Assembly: GCF_030811095.1 (NCBI RefSeq)
Contig: NZ_JAUSQL010000001.1
Span: 2,170,001-2,234,000, forward strand
Length of the DNA stretch: 64,000 nt
Direction of reading: 5' to 3'
Origin: Trueperella abortisuis
Lineage (GTDB): Bacteria > Actinomycetota > Actinomycetes > Actinomycetales > Actinomycetaceae
Both the position numbers and the translations under genes were made by a program. Below the pieces are notes generated by a model. That model had not been told where the DNA came from. It saw only the letters and a program-made list of their open reading frames with translations, and did no database searches. Every line of letters begins with the position of its first letter. The first letter of the stretch is position 1. Shown here one piece after another: positions 37,815-47,598 of this stretch.

Positions 37815-38618
37815 CTAGAGCTGGATCATCTCGTCGGTGAGAGCCGGCCAATACTGCACGTGTTCCTTGCCGAAGTCCTTGACCCCCAGGAACGCTCCCC
37901 CCTTGCCTTGGGACAGGTCCATGTAGAAGAAGGAGCCGGACATTCCGAAGTGACCGACCACGTGGTTGGAGAAGTGTGGGCCGGTCCAGTGTGGCTCGCG
38001 GGGGTTGCGGATCGAAAAGCCGAGCCCCCACGGGCGGTTCTGCGAACGCCCGTATCCCGGCGTGATGCCGCCGATGCCGGGGAACTGCACCTGGAACGCT
38101 TTCTCGGCAAGATCGCGAGGAATGAGGGTGGGGCGCAGGATCTCTCGCCCGAACTTCACCAGGCAGTTTGCCGCGCCCGTGCCGGAGTATGCGATCGAGC
38201 CGACGATCCGCACCGAGGACATCTCGAGTGGGTCAAGCACCTCGGACTGGATCCAGTCTTGGATCGACATGCCGATGTACTTCTCAGCCTCCTCGCCCAT
38301 AACCTCGAAGCCGTAGTTGGAATAGATTCGGCGTCTGCCGGGCTTGGCGATCGGATCGCCGGGCTCGGCGGGCAGGCCCGAAGCGTGGGAGAGCAGATGC
38401 CGGAAGGTGGAGCCCTCCGGGCCGGCAGGGGTGTCAAGGTCGAACTTGCCCCGCGCGATCGCGACTAGAATCCCCCACGCCGCGATCGGCTTGGTCACCG
38501 ACATGTAACGGTAGATCTTCGTCGGGTCGCCCACGGCCGCCAGGACGTCGTGAGCATCGAAGGCAACATAGACGTGCTCGAAGTCGAACTTATCTGCAGG
38601 AAGAGGATCGGTGATCAT
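37815..38618 (-). CDS. Serine hydrolase of the beta-lactamase/CubicO family
   Basis: About 267 residues from ATG 38618 (GTG 38627 is possible). S-x-x-K nucleophile motif SVTK at about residue 42, YxN motif YSNYGFEVMGEEAEKYIG at about 100, and HLLSHASGLPAEPGD typical of the family. No signal peptide, so it is probably cytoplasmic; the family includes esterases and D-aminopeptidases besides beta-lactamases, and the substrate is not readable. No clear KTG box: the C-terminal equivalent may be HFGMSGSFFY, as in CubicO-type proteins (HxG). Confidence 0.85.
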   Translation of the reverse strand: MITDPLPADKFDFEHVYVAFDAHDVLAAVGDPTKIYRYMSVTKPIAAWGILVAIARGKFDLDTPAGPEGSTFRHLLSHASGLPAEPGDPIAKPGRRRIYSNYGFEVMGEEAEKYIGMSIQDWIQSEVLDPLEMSSVRIVGSIAYSGTGAANCLVKFGREILRPTLIPRDLAEKAFQVQFPGIGGITPGYGRSQNRPWGLGFSIRNPREPHWTGPHFSNHVVGHFGMSGSFFYMDLSQGKGGAFLGVKDFGKEHVQYWPALTDEMIQL

Positions 38619-38703
38619 GCCTCCCACTCTGGCACAAAGCTCCCCGCGCCGCAGGGGCGAACCGGGTTTCGGCCTGCGCGGGGAAAATGGTTACTATGTA
38701 CAT

Positions 38704-39195
38704 ATGGACGAGACATCGAGGTTGAGCTCCTTGGCGGATGGCGTTCATTTTGAACAGTCGCCAGATCCGCTTCTTTCCTTGCGCACGCCACCTGGCCCGG
38801 ATCTCTACGCTCCGGGGAACCTCGGCGAGTTCGCGCGCGGCTTCACACCAGCCGAGGCGCGCCTTCGTCACGACGCCGTCTCTCGCACACACCCCTCCTT
38901 CGGGGCCGGCCTCGCCCCCGCTTCCTGCCTCCATGCCAGCCGCCGCACCGCGTTGCTCTCAGGCAAACGCTGGGTTGCCGTCGTCCTCGCGCTTATCTTC
39001 GGCACGCTGGGCGCCCACAACTTCTACCTGGGCCGCACCGACCGCGCGGTGGTCAACGTCCTTGTGTGGTTTGCTGGCACGCTGGGCATGACCGCCACGG
39101 GCTCGATCTTCATGATGCTGCCGATCATCGCCCTGGTGTTGGTCGAGTGCACCCAGATTATTCGCCGCACGGGCGCATACGCGGATCTGCGTTAG
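38704..39195 (+). CDS. TM2-domain membrane protein
   Basis: 163 residues from ATG 38704. A hydrophilic N-terminal half of ~80 residues is followed by a TM2 domain: KRWVAVVLALIFGTLGAHNF, then YLGRTDRAVVNVLVWFAG with the F-Y-L-G-R turn motif, and a second helix (IFMMLPIIALVLVECTQI). Membrane protein of unknown role. The open frame upstream to 38611 overlaps the divergent hydrolase and is not used. Confidence 0.85.
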   Translation: MDETSRLSSLADGVHFEQSPDPLLSLRTPPGPDLYAPGNLGEFARGFTPAEARLRHDAVSRTHPSFGAGLAPASCLHASRRTALLSGKRWVAVVLALIFGTLGAHNFYLGRTDRAVVNVLVWFAGTLGMTATGSIFMMLPIIALVLVECTQIIRRTGAYADLR

Positions 39196-39322
39196 CGAAG
39201 TCGGGGACTTCCTCCGCCGCCGAGTAGCGCGCGTTCACAACCTCACGGAGGGGTACAGCTGGCACCCGAGCCAGCGCTATGTGGGCTTGAATCGGCCGCG
39301 TCTTTCAGCATGTTGACTCTCC

Positions 39323-39365
39323 TTGACAGGTGAATCCCCCTTGCAATAATTGGCGTCAATAATTG
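39323..39365 (+). promoter_or_regulatory. Predicted promoter and operator of cassette 2
   Basis: TTGACA at 39323-39328 and aataat at 39345-39350 with a 16-base spacer form a near-consensus sigma-70 type promoter. caataattg at 39344-39352 overlaps the -10 box and is repeated exactly at 39357-39365 (13-bp period), a candidate operator. The rest of 39196-39452 holds no gene. Confidence 0.55.
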
Positions 39366-39452
39366 TAACCTGTATCACAACCGCGGAAATGGGGTACTCG
39401 TGATATGCGACCTCGCACGCACAATCACTGCGCATCGTTGTTGGGTGAGCAC

Positions 39453-40163
39453 ATGAGGCGAGGCCCCCTCGCCCTCGCAGGCGTGCTGCTCCTCGGGGTG
39501 TCGGCCTGCGGGGGCGAGACTTCCGCGCCCGGCGGCGCGGCGTCGTCGGTAACCCCCTCGCCAGTATCGTCAGCCTCGGAAAAAGCGGAGTACACCAACC
39601 TACCCGAGGTGGTCGTGGACGACAACGGGATGCGCTCGTTCCCCGATCAAACGCACCAGGAGTATCTCAACATCAAGTGGAGCAACCTGCTTCAGAGCCT
39701 CGCCCCTGACGAAGCGGCGGCCCTTACCCGCCCGGATGTCCAACTTGTTCAGACGTTTGACGATTTCGCCCAGTACGCACAGGCCTACGTGCCATGCATG
39801 CACGACGCCGGATGGAACGAGGTCACGTTCAACACCACCGATCAGACGATCGACGCCGAGGTGCCGCCCGAGCAGATGAGCGCATACCAGCTTTCTGATT
39901 ACGTGTGCAGCGGCCAGTACTACTATCACGTGCCGCCCATGAACGAGGAACAGATCGGCATGCTGTGGGACTACAACAACGACGTCGTCCTGCCCTGCCT
40001 GGCCAAATATGGATACACCGACGTCCCCTTCGATTCTCGCGAGGCGTTCATCGACCGCTACTTCGCCCAGCGCACCTACACCCTGCCCATCACCGCACTC
40101 GGGCTGGACCAGGCCGGAGAACGGCACCCGTGTGACACGTTGCCCAGCTTCCTCGACAAGTAG
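39453..40163 (+). CDS. Lipoprotein with conserved cysteines (cassette 2)
   Basis: 236 residues from ATG 39453 (MRRGPLALAGVLLLGVSAC; lipobox Cys at 19); ATG 39405 would add 16 residues. A Ser/Pro-rich linker follows, then a domain with YVPCMHDAGW, DYVCSGQY, VLPCLAKYGY and a final HPCDTLP Cys, aligned with the cassette 1 lipoprotein (35065-35817) in Cys spacing though overall identity is low. First gene of the operon, two bases before the adaptor gene. Function unknown. Confidence 0.8.
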   Translation: MRRGPLALAGVLLLGVSACGGETSAPGGAASSVTPSPVSSASEKAEYTNLPEVVVDDNGMRSFPDQTHQEYLNIKWSNLLQSLAPDEAAALTRPDVQLVQTFDDFAQYAQAYVPCMHDAGWNEVTFNTTDQTIDAEVPPEQMSAYQLSDYVCSGQYYYHVPPMNEEQIGMLWDYNNDVVLPCLAKYGYTDVPFDSREAFIDRYFAQRTYTLPITALGLDQAGERHPCDTLPSFLDK

Positions 40164-40165
40164 CC

Positions 40166-41296
40166 ATGAAGAAGCGTTCGATCCTCACGGCACTCGGGGC
40201 GCTCATCGCCGCCGTCATCATCTTCATCGTCGGCTGGTGGGCGGCTCGCGCCACACTGACCACCACCACTGAGCCGACGCCCACGGCCGAGGTCCTCACG
40301 GCGGAAGCGCGTGAGGGCAGGGTGGGGCGGACCTTCAACTTTTCCGTGACCATCCAAACCCCGTTCCTGCCGGTGGCGGTCAACCAACTGAGCGGTGTCG
40401 TCACCAAAGTCGGGCCGGCCGAGGCGGCGGACGGTTCGGTGCTCGTCGTCGTCGGCGACCAGGGCATCATCGCCGTCGAATCCGCCCTCCCGTTCTACCG
40501 CGACCTCGGCCCCGGCGTTCGCGGCGAGGACGTGCGGGCACTCCAGAGCACACTTATTCACACCGGGTACCTCGCCGGCGAGGCCGACGGCGTGTTCGGC
40601 AGCCTCACCGCCCGTGCCCTCAGCGCCTTCCAAAAAGATAACGGCCTCGCCCAGACCGGTGACGCCCCGCTCGGCACCCTATACGCTTTCCCGTCCCTGC
40701 CCGCCACGGTCACCTACGGCGAGGATTTACGTCCATCCGCCGTCGTTGCGGGAGGAGAAACCCTCATCAGCGCGCCGAGCGGAGAGCGCACATTCACCAT
40801 CACCGTCAGCGAGTCCCAGCAGGAGTTCGTCCCCGCCGGCGCGACGGTCACATTCACGGTTGGTGACGAGGAGTTTGTGGCAACCATCGCCGAGGAGCGC
40901 ACCATGACCGAGCAAGGCGATGTCACCGTCCATCTCCTCGGCCCCGACGGCGCGAGTGTCTGCGACACCCGGTGCGACCTCCTGCCCAACCGGCCGAAGA
41001 CCACCGTGCTCGCCCAGGTTCAGCCAGAAGCGCCCGTCACCGGCGTGACCGTGCCGGTCGCCGCGGTCCGCACCACCCCCGACGGCCAGGCATTCGTCAC
41101 CCTCGCCGACGCTACCACGCAGGAGGTCACGGTGCGCGGCTCCGGCCAGGGCCTCGCCGTCGTGGACGGAATTGACGTCGGAACAATCGTCCAGATCAGC
41201 CAGGCGGGTACGTCGACGCCCGCTGCCGGGGCGCCGGAGCCCTCGCCAGATACCGGGTCCGAGCCGGCTCCAGAACCCGCGCCCAGCGAGGGCTAA
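40166..41296 (+). CDS. Membrane-anchored peptidoglycan-binding adaptor, MacA-like (cassette 2)
   Basis: 376 residues. N-terminal membrane anchor (ILTALGALIAAVIIFIVGWW), peptidoglycan_binding_1 domain at about 112-155 (VRGEDVRALQSTLIHTGYLA...FGSLTARALSAFQKDNG) and a membrane-fusion-like C-terminal domain (TGVTVPVAAVRTTPDGQAFV). Contains CDTRC, matching CGAEC of the cassette 1 paralogue, and a Pro/Glu-rich tail (TSTPAAGAPEPSPDTGS...) that the paralogue lacks. Predicted wall-facing partner of the ABC exporter that follows. Confidence 0.86.
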   Translation: MKKRSILTALGALIAAVIIFIVGWWAARATLTTTTEPTPTAEVLTAEAREGRVGRTFNFSVTIQTPFLPVAVNQLSGVVTKVGPAEAADGSVLVVVGDQGIIAVESALPFYRDLGPGVRGEDVRALQSTLIHTGYLAGEADGVFGSLTARALSAFQKDNGLAQTGDAPLGTLYAFPSLPATVTYGEDLRPSAVVAGGETLISAPSGERTFTITVSESQQEFVPAGATVTFTVGDEEFVATIAEERTMTEQGDVTVHLLGPDGASVCDTRCDLLPNRPKTTVLAQVQPEAPVTGVTVPVAAVRTTPDGQAFVTLADATTQEVTVRGSGQGLAVVDGIDVGTIVQISQAGTSTPAAGAPEPSPDTGSEPAPEPAPSEG

Positions 41297-41297
41297 C

Positions 41298-41936
41298 ATG
41301 CTTGCGGTACACGACCTCCACTTTTCCTACCCGAAATCTGAGGAAGCCCTGTTCGGCGGCCTGAACTATTCGTTTAGCGAAGGTAGCCTCACCGTGGTCA
41401 CCGGCCCGTCCGGGTGCGGCAAGTCCACCCTGCTCTACATCCTCGGGCTTATGCTCAAGCCCACTCGCGGCGCCGTCATGCTCGGCGGGAAGGACGTCTC
41501 ACACGCCTCCAACGACGAACGCGCACGGGCGCGCGCCAAGAGCTACGGCTTCGTCTTCCAGGACTCCGCCCTCGACCCCACCCGCCCCATCATCGACTCC
41601 GTCATCGAACCCGCGCTCTACGCCGGGTGGAGCCGGCGTAGAGCGCGGGCCCGGGCGCGCGAGCTCCTCGAGCTGACGGGGGTCGCCCACCGCTGGAATC
41701 ACCAGCCGGGGGAGATCTCGGGCGGCCAAGCCCAGCGCGTGGCCCTCGCCCGTGCGCTCGTCAACGACCCGCCCGTCATGCTCGCCGACGAACCCACCGG
41801 CAACCTCGACCGGGCCAACGCCGCCGCGGTCCTCGGCCTCATGCACGAACAGGCGCGGGCCGGCCGCACGGTCGTCGTCGTCACACACGACCCATACGTG
41901 GTCAGCCGCGCCGACGAACTCGTTGAGCTGTCATGA
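41298..41936 (+). CDS. ABC transporter ATP-binding protein (cassette 2)
   Basis: 212 residues from ATG 41298, one base after the adaptor stop. Walker A GPSGCGKSTLLYILGLMLKP, signature ISGGQAQRVALARA, Walker B VMLADEPTGNLD, H-loop VVTHDP. MacB/LolD-like. Clearly related to the cassette 1 ATPase (33374-34024), for example both have GLxLxPxxGxV after Walker A and PIIDSVIEPALY/PIIESVMEPGLY. Overlaps the permease gene by four bases (ATGA). Confidence 0.92.
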   Translation: MLAVHDLHFSYPKSEEALFGGLNYSFSEGSLTVVTGPSGCGKSTLLYILGLMLKPTRGAVMLGGKDVSHASNDERARARAKSYGFVFQDSALDPTRPIIDSVIEPALYAGWSRRRARARARELLELTGVAHRWNHQPGEISGGQAQRVALARALVNDPPVMLADEPTGNLDRANAAAVLGLMHEQARAGRTVVVVTHDPYVVSRADELVELS

Positions 41937-43021
41937 GAATCCGCGAGCTCATCCGAGAGATCCGCACGGGGGCGCTCTCCCAGCGCGTGCCCACCGTGCT
42001 CATCTTCCTGCTCGCGGCGCTGATCTGCCTGGCCGCCGTGCTCACGGTCGGCCGCTCCGTGGCGGCCCACCACCAGCTCGAACGGCGCCTCGAGGATGCC
42101 GGCACCCGCAGCTTCACCATCGTGGACGTCCACGGTTACGGCTTCCTCACCCCCGCAGTCATGAACGGCATTGATTCGCTGTCCTACGTCGAACGGGCCG
42201 TGGCCTTCACCATCGCCGCCGACGCCTACAACACCTACATCGGCCCGGGCGCCACCCCCGTTGCCTCGCGCTTCGTCAACGGCGACCTCACGGGTCTTAT
42301 CACCCTCGACGCCGGGCGCATGCCCAAACCCGGCGAGGCGATCGTCACCACCGACGACGCGCGGGCACTCGGCTTTGACCAGCCCTTCGGCTCGATCACG
42401 GTTCGCGACGGCGGGCGGGAATTCCCGGTGGTGGGCGCATTCAGCTCCCCGGATTCGATCCCCGAACTCGACGCGATCCTCATCAACGCGCCCGATGTTC
42501 AGGCGACGGTGGCGCGCGTCGTCGTCACACGCTCCGACCTCGTCGACCAGGCGATGCTCGCCGCCAGTGGCGTCATCTCCGCGGACGACCCGCGAAACCT
42601 GCGCTTCGACTCGCCCGTGTCGATCGCGCAGCTACGCACCCAGATCGTTGGTGATCTGCAGGCATATTCAGCCTCCATGCTCTACGGAGTCCTCGCCGGC
42701 AGCGCCATCCTCAGCGCGCTCATCGTGTTCGCGGACGTGCTCGGCAAGCGCGCCGACCTCGGCCGCCGCATGGCGCTCGGCGCCACCCGCCGCATTATCG
42801 TGACGTTCACGGTCGGCAAAGCCGCGCTACCCGCGATCTTCGGCAGCCTCGTCGGCGCCGGCGTGGGACTCGTGGCCGCAAGCCGCATGGGTTCGAGTGT
42901 GCCGCCCAGCTTCGCCGTCGGCACCGGCGTTCTCGTGTGCCTCGTCATGATGGTCTCCGCCGCGCCGGGAGCGGTGTGGGCGGCCGCGCAGGATCCCGTG
43001 CGGGTGTTACGCACGCCGTGA
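41933..43021 (+). CDS. FtsX/MacB-like ABC transporter permease (cassette 2)
   Basis: 362 residues. N-terminal helix (VPTVLIFLLAALICLAAVLT), extracytoplasmic region of ~210 residues, three C-terminal helices (SMLYGVLAGSAILSALIVFA, LPAIFGSLVGAGVGLVAA, GTGVLVCLVMMVSAAPGAVW), ending DPVRVLRTP. Same design as cassette 1. A two-component MacB-like exporter with its own adaptor and lipoprotein; the cargo is unknown. Confidence 0.88.
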   Translation: MRIRELIREIRTGALSQRVPTVLIFLLAALICLAAVLTVGRSVAAHHQLERRLEDAGTRSFTIVDVHGYGFLTPAVMNGIDSLSYVERAVAFTIAADAYNTYIGPGATPVASRFVNGDLTGLITLDAGRMPKPGEAIVTTDDARALGFDQPFGSITVRDGGREFPVVGAFSSPDSIPELDAILINAPDVQATVARVVVTRSDLVDQAMLAASGVISADDPRNLRFDSPVSIAQLRTQIVGDLQAYSASMLYGVLAGSAILSALIVFADVLGKRADLGRRMALGATRRIIVTFTVGKAALPAIFGSLVGAGVGLVAASRMGSSVPPSFAVGTGVLVCLVMMVSAAPGAVWAAAQDPVRVLRTP

Positions 43022-43120
43022 CGCCGGCGCCCGCAGGCCAGGCGGCGCCCTCGGAACACAGTTCCCGCGGGCGCCGCGGCGGGCAGGCGCCTCCCCCGCT
43101 GCGAGCGCTACGCTTGAGGC

Positions 43121-44554
43121 ATGCATTATGACCTCTTGATCCTAGGCTCCGGTTCCGCCAACACCATCCCCGGCCCCGAATTCGAAGACCAGAGCATCGC
43201 GCTCGTGGAGGAGGGCGTCTTCGGCGGGACGTGCCTCAACGTGGGGTGTATCCCCACCAAGATGTTCGTCCACACCGCCAACGTGGCCCGGCAGGCGAGG
43301 GATGCGGGGCGCCTCGGCGTCGACCTGCGCCTTGAAAGCGTGGACTGGTCCGCCATCCGCGAGCGCATTTTCGGCCGGATCGACCCGATCTCGGCCGCCG
43401 GCAAAGACTACCGGGAGAGCAGCCCGGACAACCGCAACCTCACGCTCTACACCGGCCACGCCACCTTCGTCGCGCCCAAGACCGTGCAGGTCACCCTCGC
43501 CGACAGCGCGGCGGGCACGCGCGGGCAATCCGCCCGCGAGACCCCAGCCCGCACTGTCACCGTCAGCGCCGACCGCGTCGTCATCGCCACCGGTTCACGC
43601 CCCGCGATGCCGGACGTGCTCGGGCTGGAGGGCGTCGGCCCGCTCGACAACGCATCGGTCATGCGGATGGAGGAGCTACCGGCGTCGTTGCTCGTGCTCG
43701 GATCGGGCTACATCGCGGCCGAAATGGCGGACGTGTTCAGCGCGCTCGGCGTGGAGGTGACCGTGGTGGCGCGCAGTGAGCGGATGCTTCGTCACCTGGA
43801 CGCAGACATCTCCCGCGCCTACACCGACGCCGTCAGCTACCGGCTCGTCACCGGGTTCCAGGCCTCCTCTGCCACGCGAGAGGACGGGACGGTCCGCCTG
43901 ACGGGCACGCGGGCCGGCGCGGAGGCCACGCTCGAAGCCGAGCAGATCCTCGTCGCCACCGGGCGCATCCCCAACGCCGACACGCTCAACCCCGCCGCCG
44001 CGGGCATCGCCGTGGAGGGCGGGAGGATCCGCGCCGACCGCTACCAGCGCGTCCTCGGCACGGACGGCCACGCGCTCGACGGCGTCTTCACCCTCGGCGA
44101 CGTCTCATCCCCCTACATGCTCAAGCACGTGGCCAACCACGAGGCCCGGGTGGTTCGGCACAACCTGCTCCACCCGGAGGCTATGGTCGAGGTCAATCAC
44201 GACGCCGTCCCCGCCGCCGTCTTTAGCCACCCACAGATCGCCACCGTCGGGATGACCGAGGAGCAGGCGCGCAAGTCGGGCGCGGACTATGTGGTGGGGG
44301 TGCAGCGCTACGCCGACATCGCCTACGGGTGGGCGATGGAGGACACCACGAACTTCTGCAAGATTATCGCCGAGCGAGGCAGCACACGGATCCTCGGCTG
44401 CCACATCATCGGGCCGCAGGCGCCCACTCTCATCCAGGTGATCGTACAGGCGATGGCGAGCGGCCAGACCGCCGCCGACATCGCCCGCACCCAGTACTGG
44501 ATCCACCCCGCCATGCCCGAGCTGGTGGAGAACGCGCTCCTGCAGGTCCTGTAG
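43121..44554 (+). CDS. mtr: Mycothione reductase
   Basis: 477 residues, flavoprotein disulfide reductase. FAD motif LLILGSGSANTIPGP (residues 5-19), redox-active GGTCLNVGCIPTKMF (~36-50), NAD(P) motif VLGSGYIAAEMADVFSALG (~190), GDVSSPYMLKHVANHE, and the dimer-interface HIIGPQAPTLIQ and HPAMPELVENAL with the catalytic His-Glu pair. The N-terminus and HPAMPE fit mycothione reductase rather than dihydrolipoamide dehydrogenase or glutathione reductase. It implies mycothiol-based redox buffering. A hairpin follows the gene. Confidence 0.88.
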   Translation: MHYDLLILGSGSANTIPGPEFEDQSIALVEEGVFGGTCLNVGCIPTKMFVHTANVARQARDAGRLGVDLRLESVDWSAIRERIFGRIDPISAAGKDYRESSPDNRNLTLYTGHATFVAPKTVQVTLADSAAGTRGQSARETPARTVTVSADRVVIATGSRPAMPDVLGLEGVGPLDNASVMRMEELPASLLVLGSGYIAAEMADVFSALGVEVTVVARSERMLRHLDADISRAYTDAVSYRLVTGFQASSATREDGTVRLTGTRAGAEATLEAEQILVATGRIPNADTLNPAAAGIAVEGGRIRADRYQRVLGTDGHALDGVFTLGDVSSPYMLKHVANHEARVVRHNLLHPEAMVEVNHDAVPAAVFSHPQIATVGMTEEQARKSGADYVVGVQRYADIAYGWAMEDTTNFCKIIAERGSTRILGCHIIGPQAPTLIQVIVQAMASGQTAADIARTQYWIHPAMPELVENALLQVL

Positions 44555-44589
44555 CCGGCTGTCACAGAATCGTTGCCTCATGAGACGGG

Positions 44590-44628
44590 TGTGGGCTTAT
44601 CCGCGAAGTCAGCGCAGATAAGCCCACA
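44590..44628. terminator. Hairpin between mtr and clpB
   Basis: Perfect 12-bp stem (tgtgggcttatc / gataagcccaca) with a 15-base loop, between two convergent genes. Further on, 44640-44722 is a degenerate GC-rich repeat (units like cccgctcggYcgactt) that reaches the clpB stop. Confidence 0.65.
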
Positions 44629-44726
44629 GTCCGTCCGGGTGCCACAGTAAGGCCCGAGTCGGCTTCGGCCGAGCTCGGCCCGCTTGGTCGGGCTCGGCCC
44701 CGGCGGGTTAGGCCCGCTCGGTCGAC

Positions 44727-47363
44727 TTAGACCCGCTCGGCCGACTTCGGCCTCACCACCAGCCGGTGCGTGGGCGCCCCGTCAAGCGCGGAGGTGTCAA
44801 GGTCGGCCGAATCGACCAGCACGACGTCGCCGTCCTGCGCCTCGCCGGACAGCAAGAGCCTGGCCAGCTGGTCGCCGATTTCGCGCTGGATGAGGCGGCG
44901 CAGCGGGCGGGCCCCGTAGGCCGGGTCATAACCCTCCATCGCGAGCACCGACTTTGCTCCCTCCGTTACCTCCAACGTGATCCTGCGCGAGGCCAGTCGC
45001 TTCATCATCTGCCCGATCTGCAGATCCACAATCTGCGAGATCTCGGTGAGGGTCAGCGGGTCGAAGACGATGATGTCGTCGAGCCGGTTGAGGAACTCGG
45101 GCTTGAAGTGCGCCCGCACCCCCGCCAGCACCGATTCCTTCTTCTCGTGTTCATCGAGCGTTTCGTCCATGAGGAACTGGGAGCCGATATTCGAGGTGAG
45201 GATGAGGATCGTGTTGCGGAAGTCGACCGTGCGGCCCTGGCCGTCCGTCAGCCGCCCGTCGTCGAGCACCTGAAGCAGGATGTCGAAGACTTCCGGGTGC
45301 GCCTTTTCCACCTCGTCCAGCAGCACGACGCCGTAGGGCCGGCGCCGCACCGCCTCCGTCAACTGGCCACCCTCCTCGTAACCGACGTATCCCGGAGGGG
45401 CTCCCACCAGGCGCGCCACCGAGTGCTTCTCCGAGTACTCCGACATGTCGATGCGAACCATCGCCCGCTCGTCGTCGAAGAGGAAGTCCGCGAGCGCCTT
45501 CGCCAGCTCCGTCTTACCCACGCCCGTGGGGCCGAGGAACATGAACGAGCCGGTGGGGCGGTTCGGGTCGGCAACCCCCGCCCGCGAGCGGCGAACGGCG
45601 TCCGCAATAGACACGACGGCCGCGCGCTGGCCGATGAGGCGCTCACCGATATGGTCCTCCATGGTCAACAGTTTCTCGGTCTCGCCCTGCATGAGCCGGC
45701 CCACCGGGATGCCCGTCCAGGCGGCCACCACCTCGGCAATACCGTCCGCGTCCACGCGCTCCGCGATCATCGGCTCGCCGCGGTCCTCGCTACGCTCCGC
45801 CGCCTCGCCGGACTCGATCTGCTCCATCACCTGCGGGATGTCGCCATTCTGAATGCGTCCAGCCTCCTCGTAGCGACCCTCACGGATCGCCTTCTCCAGC
45901 TCGGTGCGCAGCTCGTCGAGCCGCACGCGCAACTCGCCAACCTTGTTCCGCCCGGCCTTTTCCGCCTCCCAGCGGGCGTTGAGCGCGGCCAGCTCCTCGG
46001 TCTTGTCAGCCAACTCCGCCTTGATGCGTTCCAGGCGATCGGCCGCGCCGGCGTCGTCGTCGTCCTCCTCCGTATCCTCAAGGTAGGTTTTCTCCATCGT
46101 GAGCCTGTCCACCTGGCGCTGGAGCACGTCGATCTCCTCCGGGGAGGAGTCGAGCTCCATACGAAGCCGGGAGGCCGCCTCGTCGACCAGGTCGATCGCC
46201 TTGTCCGGCAGCTGGCGGCCCGAGATGTAGCGGTCCGAGAGCGTTGCCGCGGCCACGAGCGCGCCGTCGGAGATCGTCACCTTGTGGTGAGCCTCGTATT
46301 TCGGCGCGATTCCGCGCAGGATTGCCACGGTGTCCTCCACCGACGGCTCGCCCACGTAGATCTGCTGGAAGCGCCGCTCGAGCGCCGGATCCTTCTCGAT
46401 GTGCTCACGGTACTCATCGAGGGTCGTGGCGCCCACCAGGCGCAACTCGCCGCGGGCTAGCATCGGCTTGAGCATGTTGCCCGCGTCCATCGAGGAATCC
46501 CCGCCGGCCCCTGCTCCAACCACCGTGTGCAGCTCGTCGATGAACGTCACGACCTCGCCGTCGGAGTCCTTGATCTCCGCCAGCACCGCCTTGAAGCGCT
46601 CCTCGAATTCGCCGCGATACTTCGCGCCCGCGAGCATACCCGCGATGTCGAGCGCGATGAGGCGCTTGCCGCGCAGGGATTCGGGCACGTCGCCGTCCAC
46701 GATGCGCTGGGCCAAGCCCTCGACGACGGCCGTCTTGCCCACGCCCGGCTCGCCGATCAGCACCGGGTTGTTCTTCGTACGCCGGGATAGGACCTGCACG
46801 ACGCGGCGGATCTCGGCGTCACGGCCGATCACCGGGTCGAGCTTGCCTTCGCGCGCCATCGCCGTCAGATCCGAGCCGTACTTTTCGAGCGCCTGGAATG
46901 TTCCCTCCGGGTCCGGGGAATCCACCTTGCGATTCCCGCGCACGGTAGGCAGGGCAGTCGTGAGCTGGTCATGCCCCGCGCCGGCGGCACGCAGAATCTC
47001 ACCCGCCGAGCTCTGGGAGCTGGACAACGCCAGCAACAGGTGCTCGGTGGAGATGTACGAATCGCCCAGGGCTGTCGCCTCCTTGCCCGCATCCGCCAGC
47101 ACCAGGGACGTGTTACGCGAGGCCTGCGGCTGGGAGTTCGATCCCGTCACCCCCGGTAGGGTGGCCAGCTGGGCGCGCGTTCGCTGCGCGATGTCGCCAC
47201 GGTTGGCACCCACCGCCTCCAGCAGCACGTTCGCGATGCCGTCCTTCTGATCGAGCAGGGCAGCAAGAATATGGGTTGGTTCGAGTTGCGGGTTACCCGC
47301 CTGAGTGGCAGAAGTGAGCGCCTGCGCGATCGCCTCCTGCGATTTCGTCGTCAGTTTGTCCAT
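44727..47363 (-). CDS. clpB: ClpB chaperone (Hsp100 disaggregase)
   Basis: 878 residues from ATG 47363 ([16 protein letters not shown]), with ggagg seven bases upstream; an extension to 47513 runs through the control region. Domains: Clp_N repeats (1-145), AAA-1 with [13 protein letters not shown] (~205), the M-domain coiled coil (~400-525, with acidic [11 protein letters not shown] insert), AAA-2 with [13 protein letters not shown] (~602), and D2-small domain. Cooperates with DnaK/DnaJ/GrpE to rescue aggregated proteins. A HAIR box (47518-47538) marks it as an HspR target. Confidence 0.96.
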   Translation of the reverse strand: MDKLTTKSQEAIAQALTSATQAGNPQLEPTHILAALLDQKDGIANVLLEAVGANRGDIAQRTRAQLATLPGVTGSNSQPQASRNTSLVLADAGKEATALGDSYISTEHLLLALSSSQSSAGEILRAAGAGHDQLTTALPTVRGNRKVDSPDPEGTFQALEKYGSDLTAMAREGKLDPVIGRDAEIRRVVQVLSRRTKNNPVLIGEPGVGKTAVVEGLAQRIVDGDVPESLRGKRLIALDIAGMLAGAKYRGEFEERFKAVLAEIKDSDGEVVTFIDELHTVVGAGAGGDSSMDAGNMLKPMLARGELRLVGATTLDEYREHIEKDPALERRFQQIYVGEPSVEDTVAILRGIAPKYEAHHKVTISDGALVAAATLSDRYISGRQLPDKAIDLVDEAASRLRMELDSSPEEIDVLQRQVDRLTMEKTYLEDTEEDDDDAGAADRLERIKAELADKTEELAALNARWEAEKAGRNKVGELRVRLDELRTELEKAIREGRYEEAGRIQNGDIPQVMEQIESGEAAERSEDRGEPMIAERVDADGIAEVVAAWTGIPVGRLMQGETEKLLTMEDHIGERLIGQRAAVVSIADAVRRSRAGVADPNRPTGSFMFLGPTGVGKTELAKALADFLFDDERAMVRIDMSEYSEKHSVARLVGAPPGYVGYEEGGQLTEAVRRRPYGVVLLDEVEKAHPEVFDILLQVLDDGRLTDGQGRTVDFRNTILILTSNIGSQFLMDETLDEHEKKESVLAGVRAHFKPEFLNRLDDIIVFDPLTLTEISQIVDLQIGQMMKRLASRRITLEVTEGAKSVLAMEGYDPAYGARPLRRLIQREIGDQLARLLLSGEAQDGDVVLVDSADLDTSALDGAPTHRLVVRPKSAERV

Positions 47364-47517
47364 TGAGACCTCCAAAAATGTCCGGGCGTTGCGGGCGGGG
47401 TTTCGGACACGTTCCCGGCGGCGCGCTTCGGGCGTTCGCGGGGCGTTTCCGTTCGCGTTGCCTTGGGCGGCCGGGTGAGGTGCGGCGTCCGAAGTAGTCG
47501 TCCACAACATCAACTAA

Positions 47518-47538
47518 GTTGAGTCTATCGCGCTCAAG
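47518..47538 (-). promoter_or_regulatory. HAIR element (HspR operator) upstream of clpB
   Basis: gttgagt-N7-gctcaag on the plus strand, equivalently CTTGAGC-N7-ACTCAAC on the coding strand. It fits the HspR-associated inverted repeat CTTGAGT-N7-ACTCAAG at 12 of 14 positions. Located 155 bases before the clpB start. hspR lies in the same window (60601-61119). Confidence 0.8.
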
Positions 47539-47598
47539 TTAGTACGTCTAGAGGGAAGCTGGTTTTCCCTGCCGCGACCTCGCCCCTAGACTGGATTC

